A stretch of 34,822 nucleotides of DNA from the NCBI GenBank assembly GCA_035712365.1, contig DASTAW010000061.1:1-34822 (forward strand), given 5' to 3'. A program made the position numbers and the translations under genes. Position 1 is the stretch's first letter, and each line of letters starts with the position of its first letter. Source of the DNA: Terriglobia bacterium (GTDB taxonomy: Bacteria > Acidobacteriota > Terriglobia > UBA7540). This document shows, one piece after another, positions 18,286 to 27,070 of this stretch. A model generated the notes under the pieces. It was not told where the DNA came from, did no database searches, and saw only the letters and a program-made list of their open reading frames with translations.

Positions 18286-21200
18286 CTACTCTGCGGCGAC
18301 GGGCCCCGCGCCCAGGTTGCTTTGACGGCGCCAGGACAGGCGGCTGGATAGCCGGTCGAACCAGAGATAAATGACCGGAGTCGTGTAAAGCGTGAGCAAT
18401 TGACTCAGAATCAGTCCACCCACCATCGTAATTCCCAGCGGTCTGCGCAGTTCTGAGCCGGTGCCCGTCCCAAACGCCAGTGGGATCCCGGCCAGCAGGG
18501 CCGCCATGGTGGTCATCATGATGGGCCGGAAGCGCAACAGGCACGCCTGGTAGATGGCATTCAGGGGAGTCATTCCTTCCTTGCGCTCGGCTTCCAGAGC
18601 GAAGTCGATCATCATGATGCCGTTCTTCTTGACGATGCCGATCAGCAGCACCAGGCCGATCAGCGCGATCACGTTGAAGTCGGTCCGGCAGATCATGAGC
18701 GCCAGCACGGCGCCAACCCCGGCTGACGGCAGCGTGGAGAGAATCGTGATGGGATGAATGTAGCTTTCATAAAGCACGCCGAGCACGATGTAGACCGTGA
18801 TAATCGCGGCCAGAATCAAGATCCACTCGTTGGACAGCGAATTCTGGAAAGCCTCCGCAGTTCCCTGAAAAGACGCCTGGATGCTGCGCGGAAGCCCGAC
18901 CTGGCCCTCCACCTGTTTGATAGCCTGTACGGCCTTTCCAAGCGAGGCGCCGGGAGCAAGGTTGAAGGACAGCGTCACCACTGGAAACTGCCCCTGATGG
19001 TTGATGGTCAGGGGAGCGCTGGTTTCTTCAACGTGAGTAAATGCCGAAAGCGGAACCTGTCCGCCGTTTGGGAACGCCGAGGAGGAAGCGATGGCCCCGT
19101 CAATTGGCCCGCCGGAAGAGGCTGCGCCGGAAGCACCGGCCGAAGTTGAGGCAGACAGGCTCGCATTTGCGGCTGTCAGTGAGCTGGTGGGCCCGAGTAA
19201 CTGCGTTGCGCCTGTACCGCCCGCCACCAGGCCGGACGCACCCGTGGAGGTTCCCACGCCTGTCCGAATATAAATGTGACGCAAGTCAAAAGGGGTCTCT
19301 TGAAATCCGGGCTTCACCTCCAGCACCACGTGGTACTGGTTCAACTGGGTGAAAATCGTCGAGACCAGCCTCTGGCCGAAGGCATCGTAGAGGGTCTGGT
19401 CGATGGCGGAAGGCGAGATTCCCAGACGATAGGCCGTGCTGCGGTCAAAAACCACTTTGGCCCGCAGACCTCCATTTTGCTGGTCACTGGCCACGTCGCG
19501 GAGTTCCGGGGTGTTCTGCATGGCGGCAACCATTTTCGAGGCGTAATTACTCAACTCATCGGTGTTGGGATCTTCAAGGGTGTATTGGAATTGCGTGCGG
19601 CTCACCCGGTCGTCCACCGTCAGGTCTTGCACGGGCTGCATGTAGAGCGTGATGCCTGGGACTTTAGCCAATTCCGGCTGAAGCCTGCGAATCACATCAC
19701 TGGCGCTGATGTTTCGCTCATCCAACGGCTTCAGGTTAATAAGGATCCGCCCGTTGTTCAAAGTCGTATTGGTCCCATCCACTCCGATGAAGGAGGACAG
19801 GCCCTCGACTGCGGGGTCCTTCAGAATAACCGTGACCAGGCTCTGCTGTTCCGTCGCCATCTCCTGAAACGAAACATTCTGCGCCGCCTGCGAAACGCCC
19901 TGAATTACACCCGTATCCTGAATCGGGAAAAAACCTTTGGGAATGACATAGAAGAGCACGGCCGTCAGTGCGACGGTGCCCAGCGCCACCAGCAGAGTTT
20001 CGGTCTGACGCCGCAGCACCCATTGGAGGGTGCGGTCGTAGAGGCCGATGACTGCGTTCCATCCATGCTCAGTGATACGGTAAATCCGGCTCTGTTGTTC
20101 GTCGGGCCGGTGTCTCAGAAGTTTGGAACACATGACTGGCGTGAGAGTGAGCGAAACAATGGCCGAAACCAGAATCGTCACGCTGAGCGTGATGGCGAAT
20201 TCGCGGAACAGCCGGCCTACGATGTCACCCATGAACAACAGTGGGATCAAGACAGCAATCAACGAGAACGTCAACGAGATGATCGTAAAACCGATTTGCT
20301 CCGATCCTCTCAGCGCCGCCCGCAACGGGGAGTCGCCCTGTTCGATGAATCGGGCAATGTTTTCGATCATGACAATGGCGTCATCCACCACGAACCCCGT
20401 CGAAATCGTCAACGCCATCAAGGTAAGATTGTTCAGGCTGTAGCCGAGCAGGTACATCACGCCGAATGTTCCGACCAGTGACAGCGGAACGGCCACGCTG
20501 GGAATAATGGTGGCCGCCACGTTCCGAAGAAAGAGAAAGATCACCATCACGACCAGGGCGATGGTCAGCAGCAGCTCGAACTCGACGTCCTTGACCGATG
20601 CGCGGATCGTGGTGGTGCGGTCGGTCAGGATGTGGACCTGCACAGAGGAAGGCAGAGTCGCGGTAAGCTGGGGCAGGAGCTGCTTGATGTGATCAACAAC
20701 CGAAATGATGTTGGCGCTCGGCTGGCGCTGGATGTTCATGATGACCGCGGGACCGCTGTTCATCCAGGCCGCCTGGTCCAGATTCTCGGCTTCGTCGGCA
20801 ATCGTGGCAACGTCGCTCAGCTTGACCGGGGCCCCGTTCCGGTAGGCGATCACCAGCGGCACGTAGTCGGCGCTTGACAGCAACTGGTCATTCGCGCCTA
20901 TCTGGTATGCCTGGTGAGGCCCGTCGAAGCTTCCTTTCGCCTGGTTGACATTTGCCGCCACGATGACGTTGCGAACGTCTTCCAGGTTCAGGCCGTACGA
21001 GGCCAGATTTGTCGGGTTCACCTGGATCCTGACGGCCGGCTTCTGGCCTCCGCTGATGCTGACCAGGCCGACACCTGGCAACTGGGAAATCTTGGGCGCA
21101 AGGCGGGTGTCGGCAAGGTCTTCCACCTTGGTCAGCGGCAAATCGTTGGATGTCAACGCCAGGGTCAGGATCGGAGCGTCGGCGGGATTAACCTTGCTGT

Positions 21201-21585
21201 AGATGGGCGGGCTGGGGAGGTCCGGCGGAAGATAGGTCCCCGAGGCGTTGATGGATTGCTGGACTTCCTGCTCCGCGACATCGATGTTCAGGTTGAGACC
21301 GAACTGCAACGTGACCACTGAGAGTCCGCTGGAACTTGTCGAGGTCATCTGCTGCAGCCCGGGAACCTGGCCGAACTGGCGCTCCAGGGGCGCCGTCACG
21401 GACGAGGCCATGACGTCCGGGCTGGCGCCGGGGTAAAAGGTGATCACCTGAATGGTGGGATAGTCTACCTCTGGCAGGGCGGAAACAGGCAGTTCGAAAT
21501 ACGCCACGGTACCTGCGAGCAGTATGCCCAGCATTAACAGGGAAGTGGCGATCGGCCGCTCGATGAATTTCCTGGAAGGGCTCAT
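18286..21585 (-). CDS. RND multidrug efflux permease, MdtB-type, with inserted Ser/Ala/Gly loop
   Basis: First of the two permeases, 1099 residues, beginning [20 protein letters not shown]. The TM4 proton-relay pair is D401-D402 ([15 protein letters not shown]). The protein is about 65 residues longer than its partner because residues 775-842, between IYIR and QVPLSAF, are a low-complexity Ser/Ala/Gly/Thr stretch where the partner has only SPSGN. The ATG abuts the TAG of the adaptor gene (no intervening base), indicating translational coupling. Homology to the downstream permease runs over the whole length, consistent with an ancient duplication giving the B and C subunits. Function: drug, bile-salt-like or metabolite efflux with the adaptor and outer-membrane factor in the same operon. 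Confidence 0.95.
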   Translation of the reverse strand: MSPSRKFIERPIATSLLMLGILLAGTVAYFELPVSALPEVDYPTIQVITFYPGASPDVMASSVTAPLERQFGQVPGLQQMTSTSSSGLSVVTLQFGLNLNIDVAEQEVQQSINASGTYLPPDLPSPPIYSKVNPADAPILTLALTSNDLPLTKVEDLADTRLAPKISQLPGVGLVSISGGQKPAVRIQVNPTNLASYGLNLEDVRNVIVAANVNQAKGSFDGPHQAYQIGANDQLLSSADYVPLVIAYRNGAPVKLSDVATIADEAENLDQAAWMNSGPAVIMNIQRQPSANIISVVDHIKQLLPQLTATLPSSVQVHILTDRTTTIRASVKDVEFELLLTIALVVMVIFLFLRNVAATIIPSVAVPLSLVGTFGVMYLLGYSLNNLTLMALTISTGFVVDDAIVMIENIARFIEQGDSPLRAALRGSEQIGFTIISLTFSLIAVLIPLLFMGDIVGRLFREFAITLSVTILVSAIVSLTLTPVMCSKLLRHRPDEQQSRIYRITEHGWNAVIGLYDRTLQWVLRRQTETLLVALGTVALTAVLFYVIPKGFFPIQDTGVIQGVSQAAQNVSFQEMATEQQSLVTVILKDPAVEGLSSFIGVDGTNTTLNNGRILINLKPLDERNISASDVIRRLQPELAKVPGITLYMQPVQDLTVDDRVSRTQFQYTLEDPNTDELSNYASKMVAAMQNTPELRDVASDQQNGGLRAKVVFDRSTAYRLGISPSAIDQTLYDAFGQRLVSTIFTQLNQYHVVLEVKPGFQETPFDLRHIYIRTGVGTSTGASGLVAGGTGATQLLGPTSSLTAANASLSASTSAGASGAASSGGPIDGAIASSSAFPNGGQVPLSAFTHVEETSAPLTINHQGQFPVVTLSFNLAPGASLGKAVQAIKQVEGQVGLPRSIQASFQGTAEAFQNSLSNEWILILAAIITVYIVLGVLYESYIHPITILSTLPSAGVGAVLALMICRTDFNVIALIGLVLLIGIVKKNGIMMIDFALEAERKEGMTPLNAIYQACLLRFRPIMMTTMAALLAGIPLAFGTGTGSELRRPLGITMVGGLILSQLLTLYTTPVIYLWFDRLSSRLSWRRQSNLGAGPVAAE

Positions 21586-22833
21586 CTAGTCTTCCTTGGA
21601 GGCCGTCCCGTTTTCGAAATGAACTCGGACCTTGCTGCCTTCCTGAAGCTTGTCTACGCCGGTCATAACGACAACGTCGCCCGCCATCAGCCCCGACGCA
21701 ATTTCCGACTGGCCCGCTTCCGTCGTTCCCACGGTCACCGTTTTAACCGTGACAGTTGAATCCGGTTTCACCAGGTAGACGTAAGCCGTGTCAGTGTTGC
21801 GTTGCACCACGGCACTGGGAACCAGAGTCACACCGAGTTTCTGCTGCACCAGCAGCCTGGCGTTTACAAACTGGTTTGGAAACAGAGCATCATTCGCGTT
21901 GTTGAAGGTCGCACGCAACCTCAGAGTGCCGGTCGTTGGATCGATCTGGTTATCAACCGTCGTCAGTGCGCCGGTGGCAAGCTGCGTGCTCATGTCGCGG
22001 CTGTAGGCATCCACCCGCAAGCGTGCCCCCTGTCGCAATTTCTGCAGCACGGCAGGAACCTGGTCCTCCGGTATGGTAAATATCACGCTGATGGGCCTGA
22101 CCTGAGTGATAACCAGCAGTCCGGTTTGGGACCCGGCTTGAACATAGTTTCCAGGATCAACCAGGCGTAAACCGATCCGCCCCGTGATGGGCGCCGTGAT
22201 GTGGCAATACGCAATGTTCAGCTTGGCGTTTGCAATGGCCGCCTGGTCGATCTTCACCGCACCGTCGTCCTGCTCCACCAAGGCCTTTTGAGTGGCGAGC
22301 TGTTGCTCTGGAACCGCGTTGTGCGTCAGCAGGGTCTGGTAGCGTGTGAGGTCGAGCTGCGCGTTGTCCAAAGCAGCCTGGTCCTTGGCCAATTGGCCTT
22401 CCGCCTGCATCAATTGGACTTGAAAAGGCCTGGGATCAATTTCAACCAGCGGATCACCCTCGCGAACGTAGTCACCCTCGCGATAATTGACCTTCATCAA
22501 TTGCCCGTCCACACGGCTTTTGACGGTCACGGTGTAAATTGGCGTCACCGTGCCCAGGCCGGTAAGGTAAACGCCAATGTCGCCCTTTCGCGCCTTCACC
22601 CCCACTACCGGAATGACCATGCCGCCCCGCGCACGCCCAGCGGCCGATTGGCCCCCGGTGGCGGTTGGCCCCGCGCCGCCGCGCTTGCGGGTGTAGGCAT
22701 ATACGCCAAAAGCCAGCAGCGCAAGTATTAACCACCAGAGCCAGCGCGCCCGCGAATGCCTCCCGGGCGCTGCATCTGCTTGCTTAGGGGGAACGGTTCT
22801 TTCACCGATCTCGGGGGGATATTGTTCCATCAT
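21586..22833 (-). CDS. RND efflux periplasmic adaptor (MdtA-like membrane fusion protein)
   Basis: Membrane fusion protein, 415 residues, linking the two inner-membrane permeases to the outer-membrane factor. A short cytoplasmic N-terminus is followed by one anchor (RWLWWLILALLAFGVYAYTR, about 30-49), a Gly/Ala linker, then the barrel-sandwich start VKARKGDIGVYLTGLGTV and VKSRVDGQL, the coiled-coil hairpin (about 155-215), ITAPITGRIGLRLVDPGNYV, the beta-barrel (VRPISVIFTIPEDQVPAVL) and a membrane-proximal domain. The start is one of two adjacent ATGs (22833 or 22830) after an AGGATGGAAG stretch. It is the first gene of the four-gene operon. No adjacent regulator of the usual TetR or two-component kind is present, and I could not find a convincing promoter upstream. 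Confidence 0.94.
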   Translation of the reverse strand: MMEQYPPEIGERTVPPKQADAAPGRHSRARWLWWLILALLAFGVYAYTRKRGGAGPTATGGQSAAGRARGGMVIPVVGVKARKGDIGVYLTGLGTVTPIYTVTVKSRVDGQLMKVNYREGDYVREGDPLVEIDPRPFQVQLMQAEGQLAKDQAALDNAQLDLTRYQTLLTHNAVPEQQLATQKALVEQDDGAVKIDQAAIANAKLNIAYCHITAPITGRIGLRLVDPGNYVQAGSQTGLLVITQVRPISVIFTIPEDQVPAVLQKLRQGARLRVDAYSRDMSTQLATGALTTVDNQIDPTTGTLRLRATFNNANDALFPNQFVNARLLVQQKLGVTLVPSAVVQRNTDTAYVYLVKPDSTVTVKTVTVGTTEAGQSEIASGLMAGDVVVMTGVDKLQEGSKVRVHFENGTASKED

Positions 22834-23432
22834 GGTTCTTCCATCCTGCGCGTTCCGCCTACGTTTCCATATGCCGGAGCACTTCCTCGCGGGCGAATCC
22901 GCAATTCACCGCGCATCGCTGCGGTCGCGCCGTTTCAAGTGATAGGGTTGAGGGAGAACAGTGGAAGCGCTCTAAGCCGTCAGGCCGTGCCAGTGTGCTT
23001 GTTGACCCGAAGAAGACTAACTACGGGCCCGGGTTGCCAATCCAGATCGCCAGCAAGACCGTCCTATACACGAAAGGCACCCTGATGTTACCCCTGCTGA
23101 CTGCCCTCTCGTACCTTGGCGAGCCTGCATCGGCCGTGCTCCTTTCCCGAAAGGAACGGCTACTCATGACAAAGTCCTTCCGGCTTCTTGCCATTGACTG
23201 AGCTCCCTGCCGGCAGCCAATTGGCACCAATTCGGAAGTTTGGACGTTCAGGCCGAGCAGGCGGTTACAGATAATGTTCGCCGAACCTCGCGTACATGCC
23301 TGACCGGCAAGTGAACGTTTCGGGTTGATCTGGCGTCAAGAAGTGAATATGCCGTTGCTGCTTATAGACTTACCACAACGAATCGATTGAGGCTTCCAAG
23401 CGAAAAGGTGACTTTCGGCTAACCACATGAAA
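22834..23432. other. Intergenic region upstream of the efflux operon
   Basis: About 600 bases without a credible gene; open frames here lack SD sequences and family features. The promoter of the efflux operon should be within it on the minus strand, but I see no clear -35/-10 pair. The only structure I note is the pair of abutting palindromes at 23207-23225. In 23241-23432 I see nothing. Confidence 0.5.
23207..23225. repeat. Two abutting 10-bp palindromes
   Basis: CTGCCGGCAG (23207-23216) and GCCAATTGGC (23216-23225) are each perfect and share the G at 23216; a related half-site CCAATT follows a few bases on. They could be operator half-sites for the efflux operon some 380 bases away, or part of a dispersed palindromic element. 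Chance is possible. Confidence 0.3.
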
Positions 23433-23906
23433 TCACGAGGGTCGCCCGTCAATAAGGTGGGCCCTCCAGCCGCTCCAACTGATAATTCCCAATTCCGGCC
23501 GAGGGGTCTCAGGCAGCATCGATAGCAGCTCGAGCAGGTTTTCATCCGGATCTCGGAAGTAGAGTGACGCGGCCGGCATCCAGCAGAGCACAACGGGTTC
23601 CTCGGTTGGGGCGCCGTCAAAATCGAGCGGGACGACACCGACGGCGCGAAGACGCGCTGGCGCGTCCAGCAGATCTCCGAGATCTGACTTGAAGGCAATA
23701 TGCAGACTCAGCTTCTGGGGGCCGGTCCCGGCCTCCCACAGGCCGAGCATCGCGTTGCCGCCTCCGCCAATCCAGTAGAACGCGACTTTGCGCTCCCAAA
23801 ATACCTCGGCCAGCTCGAGTTCCAGGACCTGGCCATAGAAAGTCATCGAGCGTTGCAGGTCTGTAACCGTCAGATGGGATTCAAAGAGATCGCGAACAGG
23901 AACCAC
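23433..23906 (-). CDS. VOC family (glyoxalase/bleomycin-resistance fold) protein
   Basis: Vicinal-oxygen-chelate protein, about 157 residues from GTG 23906. This start is preferred to the ATG at 23960 because GGAGG (23916-23912) lies five bases before it and the protein then opens with the usual short lead into FESHLTVTDLQRSMTFYGQV. Likely metal ligands are the His in ESHLTV, the His in LHIAF and the Glu in DENLLELLS. The repeated beta-alpha-beta-beta-beta layout of the family is visible, with FRDPDEN as the signature of the second half. Members include dioxygenases, glyoxalases and resistance proteins; the reaction here cannot be assigned. It follows the anti-sigma gene on the same strand with a 75-base gap and may be co-transcribed with the sigma system. 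Confidence 0.8.
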   Translation of the reverse strand: MVPVRDLFESHLTVTDLQRSMTFYGQVLELELAEVFWERKVAFYWIGGGGNAMLGLWEAGTGPQKLSLHIAFKSDLGDLLDAPARLRAVGVVPLDFDGAPTEEPVVLCWMPAASLYFRDPDENLLELLSMLPETPRPELGIISWSGWRAHLIDGRPS

Positions 23907-23981
23907 ACCAACCTCCGTTCCGCCAAATGTCGAATGAGGTGCTCTCCGCATGCCGGCCATTTATGATGCCGTCCGCATGGG

Positions 23982-24791
23982 TCAATTAGCATTTCGCAGC
24001 AGCCGGGCAAAGTTCTTTAACTCCTCTGCGTTAAGGTCGGACACGACCCAATAGTCCATGCCCGACTTGGTCCAGTGGTAGACGTTATAGCCCTGGCGTG
24101 CCGATGCCTTCACAAGGGCGCCGGAGTCGGTGGAGGAAGCGCCGTCCGGCCAGGTGAAGACGTTGATCAGATGTTTGCCCCGCTCATACACGAGCGCCGC
24201 TACCGCCCGCCCCCCCAGATAATCGAGCCGCCCGCCGGCAAGCGGGAACCCCTCGCGGGCCAGATCGATGACCGAAGGCGAAAAGTCAAGCCTTCCGTCA
24301 AACCATGGTTTCACGGTGTGCTGATCGGAAGACACAACGTCTGTGAGGTGGTTGGGCATCAGCGAGCGAATATGGCTGGAAACCACTTCCTCCGCCAGAG
24401 AATCCTGTTGTGGGGGCCGTGACCACCTCGGCGCCAGAATTGAGATGATAACGACCAGTGCCGCAAGCGCTGCCGCCGCGGTGGCCCAGGTTGGAAAGCG
24501 GCCCCATCGAGTCTGGCGTGGACGCCATGTTCTTACGGCGCCGGTTTTCGGCTTAGTGGAAGCCTCGTGTGCCTCGCGCAGGCCAACCCTTATTCGATGC
24601 GCAAGGTTATCTGGAGCCTTGTAGTACAGCGAGCTGCCGCGCACCAACGATCGGAGCGACTGTTGTTTCTGGAACGTCAGCAGGCAGCCCGCGCAGCTCT
24701 CCAAATGGCTCTCGATTTCCATGCTGCGGACAAGGTCGAGTTCACCGTCCAGAAATGCATGGCCCAGACGTCCCATCTCCTCACAGTTCAT
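23982..24791 (-). CDS. Anti-sigma factor with zinc-finger (ZAS-type) domain
   Basis: Membrane-anchored anti-sigma factor, 269 residues. The cytoplasmic N-terminus has the zinc-binding pattern H29-x3-C33-x2-C36 (ESHLESCAGC) with C3 as a further ligand, the hallmark of zf-HC2/ZAS anti-sigma domains that hold an ECF sigma factor. One membrane helix lies at about 101-120 (TWATAAAALAALVVIISILA). The periplasmic part (about 125-269) contains KPWFDGRLDFSPSVIDLA and GGRLDYLGGRAVAALVYERG, as seen in the sensor domains of many such proteins. Its ATG overlaps the TGA of the upstream sigma gene (ATGA), so the two are translationally coupled, as expected for a partner pair. Confidence 0.92.
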   Translation of the reverse strand: MNCEEMGRLGHAFLDGELDLVRSMEIESHLESCAGCLLTFQKQQSLRSLVRGSSLYYKAPDNLAHRIRVGLREAHEASTKPKTGAVRTWRPRQTRWGRFPTWATAAAALAALVVIISILAPRWSRPPQQDSLAEEVVSSHIRSLMPNHLTDVVSSDQHTVKPWFDGRLDFSPSVIDLAREGFPLAGGRLDYLGGRAVAALVYERGKHLINVFTWPDGASSTDSGALVKASARQGYNVYHWTKSGMDYWVVSDLNAEELKNFARLLRNAN

Positions 24792-25318
24792 CGAAGGAGC
24801 TCCTTATTTGTTCCGCCGGCCAAAGTCCTCTCCAGCATGTTACGTGCGCGCGCCAGGCGTGACATCACCGTGCCCAGCGGAACTCCAGTAACGTCGGCAA
24901 TCTCCTTGTAGCTCAGTCCTTCAAGCTCACGCAGGACCAGCGTTTCGCGAAACTCCAGCGGGAGTTCCTCTAATGCTTTGGCCAGCAGCTCGCGGTTGGC
25001 TTCACCCAGCAGCAGAGCTTCCGGGTTGGCGTTTGTCTCCGGGCTGTGGGTCTCCTCATCAAATTCGGTTGTCATTTCACTCGACCGGCCCCGCTGAAGC
25101 CATGTGTAGCAGGTGTTGCGCACGATCGTGAGAATCCAGGCCCGGCCGTTGCCTCCACGGAAACCTTCAAACGAGGTGAAGGCCCGCATGTATGATTCCT
25201 GCACCATGTCCTCGGCGTCTTCCGGCTGACGGATGAGCCAGCGAGCAAGGTTGTGCGCTGCGTCCAGGTGAGGCAGCACGGCCTGCTCGAACTGCGCCGC
25301 CTTGTCCTGCTCACTCAA
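24788..25318 (-). CDS. ECF-type RNA polymerase sigma factor
   Basis: Extracytoplasmic-function sigma factor, about 176 residues. I place the start at TTG 25318, giving MSEQDKAAQFEQ, because AAGGA (25329-25325) precedes it by six bases; an in-frame start at 25345 lacks such a site. Region 2 runs from LPHLDAAHNLARWLI through EDMVQESYMRAF to AWILTIVRNTCYTWL, and region 4 contains ELPLEFRETLVLRELEGLS, YKEIADVTGVPLGTVMSRL and the recognition helix. There is no extra C-terminal domain. It overlaps the anti-sigma gene by four bases and is divergent from the metallophosphoesterase and cupredoxin genes, which are its likely targets together with its own operon. Confidence 0.93.
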   Translation of the reverse strand: MSEQDKAAQFEQAVLPHLDAAHNLARWLIRQPEDAEDMVQESYMRAFTSFEGFRGGNGRAWILTIVRNTCYTWLQRGRSSEMTTEFDEETHSPETNANPEALLLGEANRELLAKALEELPLEFRETLVLRELEGLSYKEIADVTGVPLGTVMSRLARARNMLERTLAGGTNKELLR

Positions 25319-25353
25319 GGCAATTCCTTTCCACCGTAAGCACACTCCTGAGT

Positions 25354-25385
25354 CCTATGACCAGCTTCCGGTCTTTTTTATTCCC
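25354..25385 (-). promoter_or_regulatory. Candidate ECF-type autoregulatory promoter of the sigma operon
   Basis: On the minus strand GGGAATAA (25385-25378) is followed 18 bases after its GGAAT core by GTCATAGG (25361-25354), a layout like ECF promoters with a GGAA -35 and a GTC -10. It lies 36 bases from the TTG start of the sigma gene. The hypothesis is that the sigma factor activates its own operon from here. Confidence 0.4.
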
Positions 25386-25401
25386 GGCTCCCATCCCGCC
25401 G

Positions 25402-25434
25402 AATTCCTGGAATTTTTCGCTCGCCTGTCAGGTA
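25402..25434 (+). promoter_or_regulatory. Candidate divergent ECF promoter with palindromic -35 box
   Basis: AATTCC-T-GGAATT (25402-25414) is a perfect palindrome that presents a GGAATT -35-like box to both strands. On the plus strand GGAATTTTT is followed by GTCAGGTA from 25427, with a 13-base spacer from GGAAT, shorter than usual. It lies upstream of the TTG start at 25501. A shared sigma target is plausible but the spacing weakens it. Confidence 0.3.
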
Positions 25435-25500
25435 TGAAAGGGTGACGGCGATCGAGAAAACCGTCACAAATCAGATGCAAGAAGTGCAAAGGAGGTTCCA

Positions 25501-26469
25501 TTGTCCGACTATATCGTTCACGACCATAACCACGACGGAATTGACCGCCGCGGATTTCTCAGATGTATGGCCTGGGCTGGCACTGGGCTACTCTGCGTCG
25601 TCAAAGGCGGGGTTTTAAACTCCTACAGCTTGAGCCAGCTCGCTCAGGACCCGGATGGAAAGGCCATGGAAAGCATTAAGGGGGAACTGAGCTTCGCCCA
25701 GATATCCGACAGCCACATGGGCTTCAGTAAGCCCGCCAATTCAGACGTAGTAGCCACCCTGCAGGCTGCGATTGACAAAATCAATGCACTGCAAACCCCG
25801 CCGGCTTTCCTGCTTCATACCGGCGACATCAGCCATCTTTCCAAAGCACAGGAGTTTGACACAGTCGATCAGCTCCTAAAGGGCGCCAGGGCAAGCCGGG
25901 TCTTTTATGTTCCCGGCGAACACGATGTCCTTACCGATAATGGCAAATACTACCGCGACCGGTATGGCAGGGAAACGAGCGGATCGGGCTGGTATAGCTT
26001 TGAGCATAGCGGCGTTCATTTCATCGGCCTCGTCAATGTCCTGGACCTCAAGGCCGGCGGCCTGGGGACGCTGGGACCGGACCAGCTTGCATGGCTCAAA
26101 CAGGATGTGGGCGGGCTCTCGTCTAGTACTCCAATCGTGGTGTTCGCCCATATTCCGCTCTGGTCGATCTATCCCGATTGGGGTTGGGCGACGGAGGACA
26201 GCGCCCAAGCGCTTTCCTACCTCAAGCGATTCGGGTCGGTCACCGTCCTCAACGGCCATATTCACCAGACCATGCAAAAAGTGGAAGGGAACATCACCTT
26301 CCATACCGCGGCTTCCACGGCGTTTCCTCAGCCCCACCCCGGGGAAGCGCCCTCGCCCGGACCGATGAAAGTGCCCGCGGAGCAGTTGCGCAGTCTGTTG
26401 GGCCTGACGAGTGTCCAGTACGTCCAGGGCAGGCAGACACTGGCCATCGTCGATGCGTCGCTGAATTGA
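25501..26469 (+). CDS. Tat-exported calcineurin-like metallophosphoesterase
   Basis: Exported metallophosphoesterase, 322 residues, starting at TTG 25501 behind AAGGAGG (25489-25495) with a five-base spacer. A Tat signal is present (DRRGFLRCMAWAGTGLL). Metal-site motifs follow the calcineurin fold: D70-x-H72 (ISDSHMG), G-D109 (HTGDISH), E140-H141-D142 (VPGEHDV), the His of FAHIPLW and the GHIH near residue 250. The usual GNH[DE] Asn is replaced by Glu (GEHD), which from memory recurs in this subfamily, so activity is probably kept. It is the first gene of a likely operon with the cupredoxin 54 bases on, and divergent from the ECF sigma/anti-sigma pair. Substrate unknown; phosphodiester or phospholipid cleavage in the periplasm is possible. 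Confidence 0.9.
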   Translation: MSDYIVHDHNHDGIDRRGFLRCMAWAGTGLLCVVKGGVLNSYSLSQLAQDPDGKAMESIKGELSFAQISDSHMGFSKPANSDVVATLQAAIDKINALQTPPAFLLHTGDISHLSKAQEFDTVDQLLKGARASRVFYVPGEHDVLTDNGKYYRDRYGRETSGSGWYSFEHSGVHFIGLVNVLDLKAGGLGTLGPDQLAWLKQDVGGLSSSTPIVVFAHIPLWSIYPDWGWATEDSAQALSYLKRFGSVTVLNGHIHQTMQKVEGNITFHTAASTAFPQPHPGEAPSPGPMKVPAEQLRSLLGLTSVQYVQGRQTLAIVDASLN

Positions 26470-26523
26470 TTGGAATAGCCGATTGATCGATCGAAAAATG
26501 AGTTACGAAAAGGAGAAGAGAAT

Positions 26524-26883
26524 ATGAAAAAGATACTTTGGAATTTCAGAAAGCTCAGAGCCGTCACATTGGCGCTTCTTATTCTGACGGGCGCGACCGC
26601 CTTGAGGCCAGCTTTGTACGGAGAAAGCAATCCAGGCAGCACACTGGTGAATATTGACAACTTCAGTTTCGGCTCGGGGACGCTGACGGTCCCTGCCGGA
26701 ACCACTGTCACCTGGATCAATAGAGATGACGTACCGCATACGGTTGTCAGCACAGACAAGGTGTTTGCCTCGTCGGTGCTGGACACCGGCGATAAGTTCT
26801 CGTACACCTTCACCAAGCCTGGCACATACTCTTACTATTGTTCAGTCCACCCGAAGATGACCGCTAAAGTTGTGGTCAGATAA
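26524..26883 (+). CDS. Exported cupredoxin (plastocyanin/amicyanin-like)
   Basis: Small type-1 blue copper protein, 119 residues, with a Sec signal peptide (LRAVTLALLILTGATALRP, cleaved about residue 30-34). The copper ligands are all present: H72 (DVPHTVV), C106, H109 and M112 in the C-terminal loop YYCSVHPKM. The TVPAGTTVTWINRDD segment and the final strand TAKVVVR are typical of this fold. GGAG lies about nine bases before the ATG. The protein should carry single electrons in the periplasm. It follows the metallophosphoesterase closely on the same strand, and the pair is opposite an ECF sigma/anti-sigma operon, which suggests regulation by that system, perhaps in response to copper or oxidant stress. 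Confidence 0.92.
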   Translation: MKKILWNFRKLRAVTLALLILTGATALRPALYGESNPGSTLVNIDNFSFGSGTLTVPAGTTVTWINRDDVPHTVVSTDKVFASSVLDTGDKFSYTFTKPGTYSYYCSVHPKMTAKVVVR

Positions 26884-26995
26884 CCCTGACCGCGTAGGCC
26901 GCGAGTGGGGGTTCGCCAACAGAGGAGCGAGCGCGGGGGGAGCCCTCCATTCCGCCGTCAGAGACTTTATCGAACCAGTGCAATTCAAAATATCG

Positions 26996-27001
26996 TATAC
27001 T
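26996..27001 (+). promoter_or_regulatory. Candidate -10 element of the sigma-54 activator gene
   Basis: TATACT at 26996-27001 is a good -10 hexamer, but the -35 region 17 bases upstream (AACCAG) is weak, so an activator may be needed. The predicted leader reaches the TTG at 27071, which supports that start over the upstream in-frame codon at 26870 that overlaps the cupredoxin gene. Confidence 0.35.
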
Positions 27002-27070
27002 AGCTGCATTCGGGGCAAAGAACAGGGACTAGGGCTACTTAAGTGCAAGGAACTAAAAGAGTCTAATTCC

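Noticed and set aside
19276-20481. 401-codon plus-strand frame opposite the MdtB-type permease
   Set aside because: Antisense to strongly conserved RND sequence; composition rich in His/Arg/Gln with no family resemblance.
22756-23230. Possible small genes in the efflux-operon upstream region
   Set aside because: Frames on both strands overlap the adaptor start or each other and have no SD or family signal.
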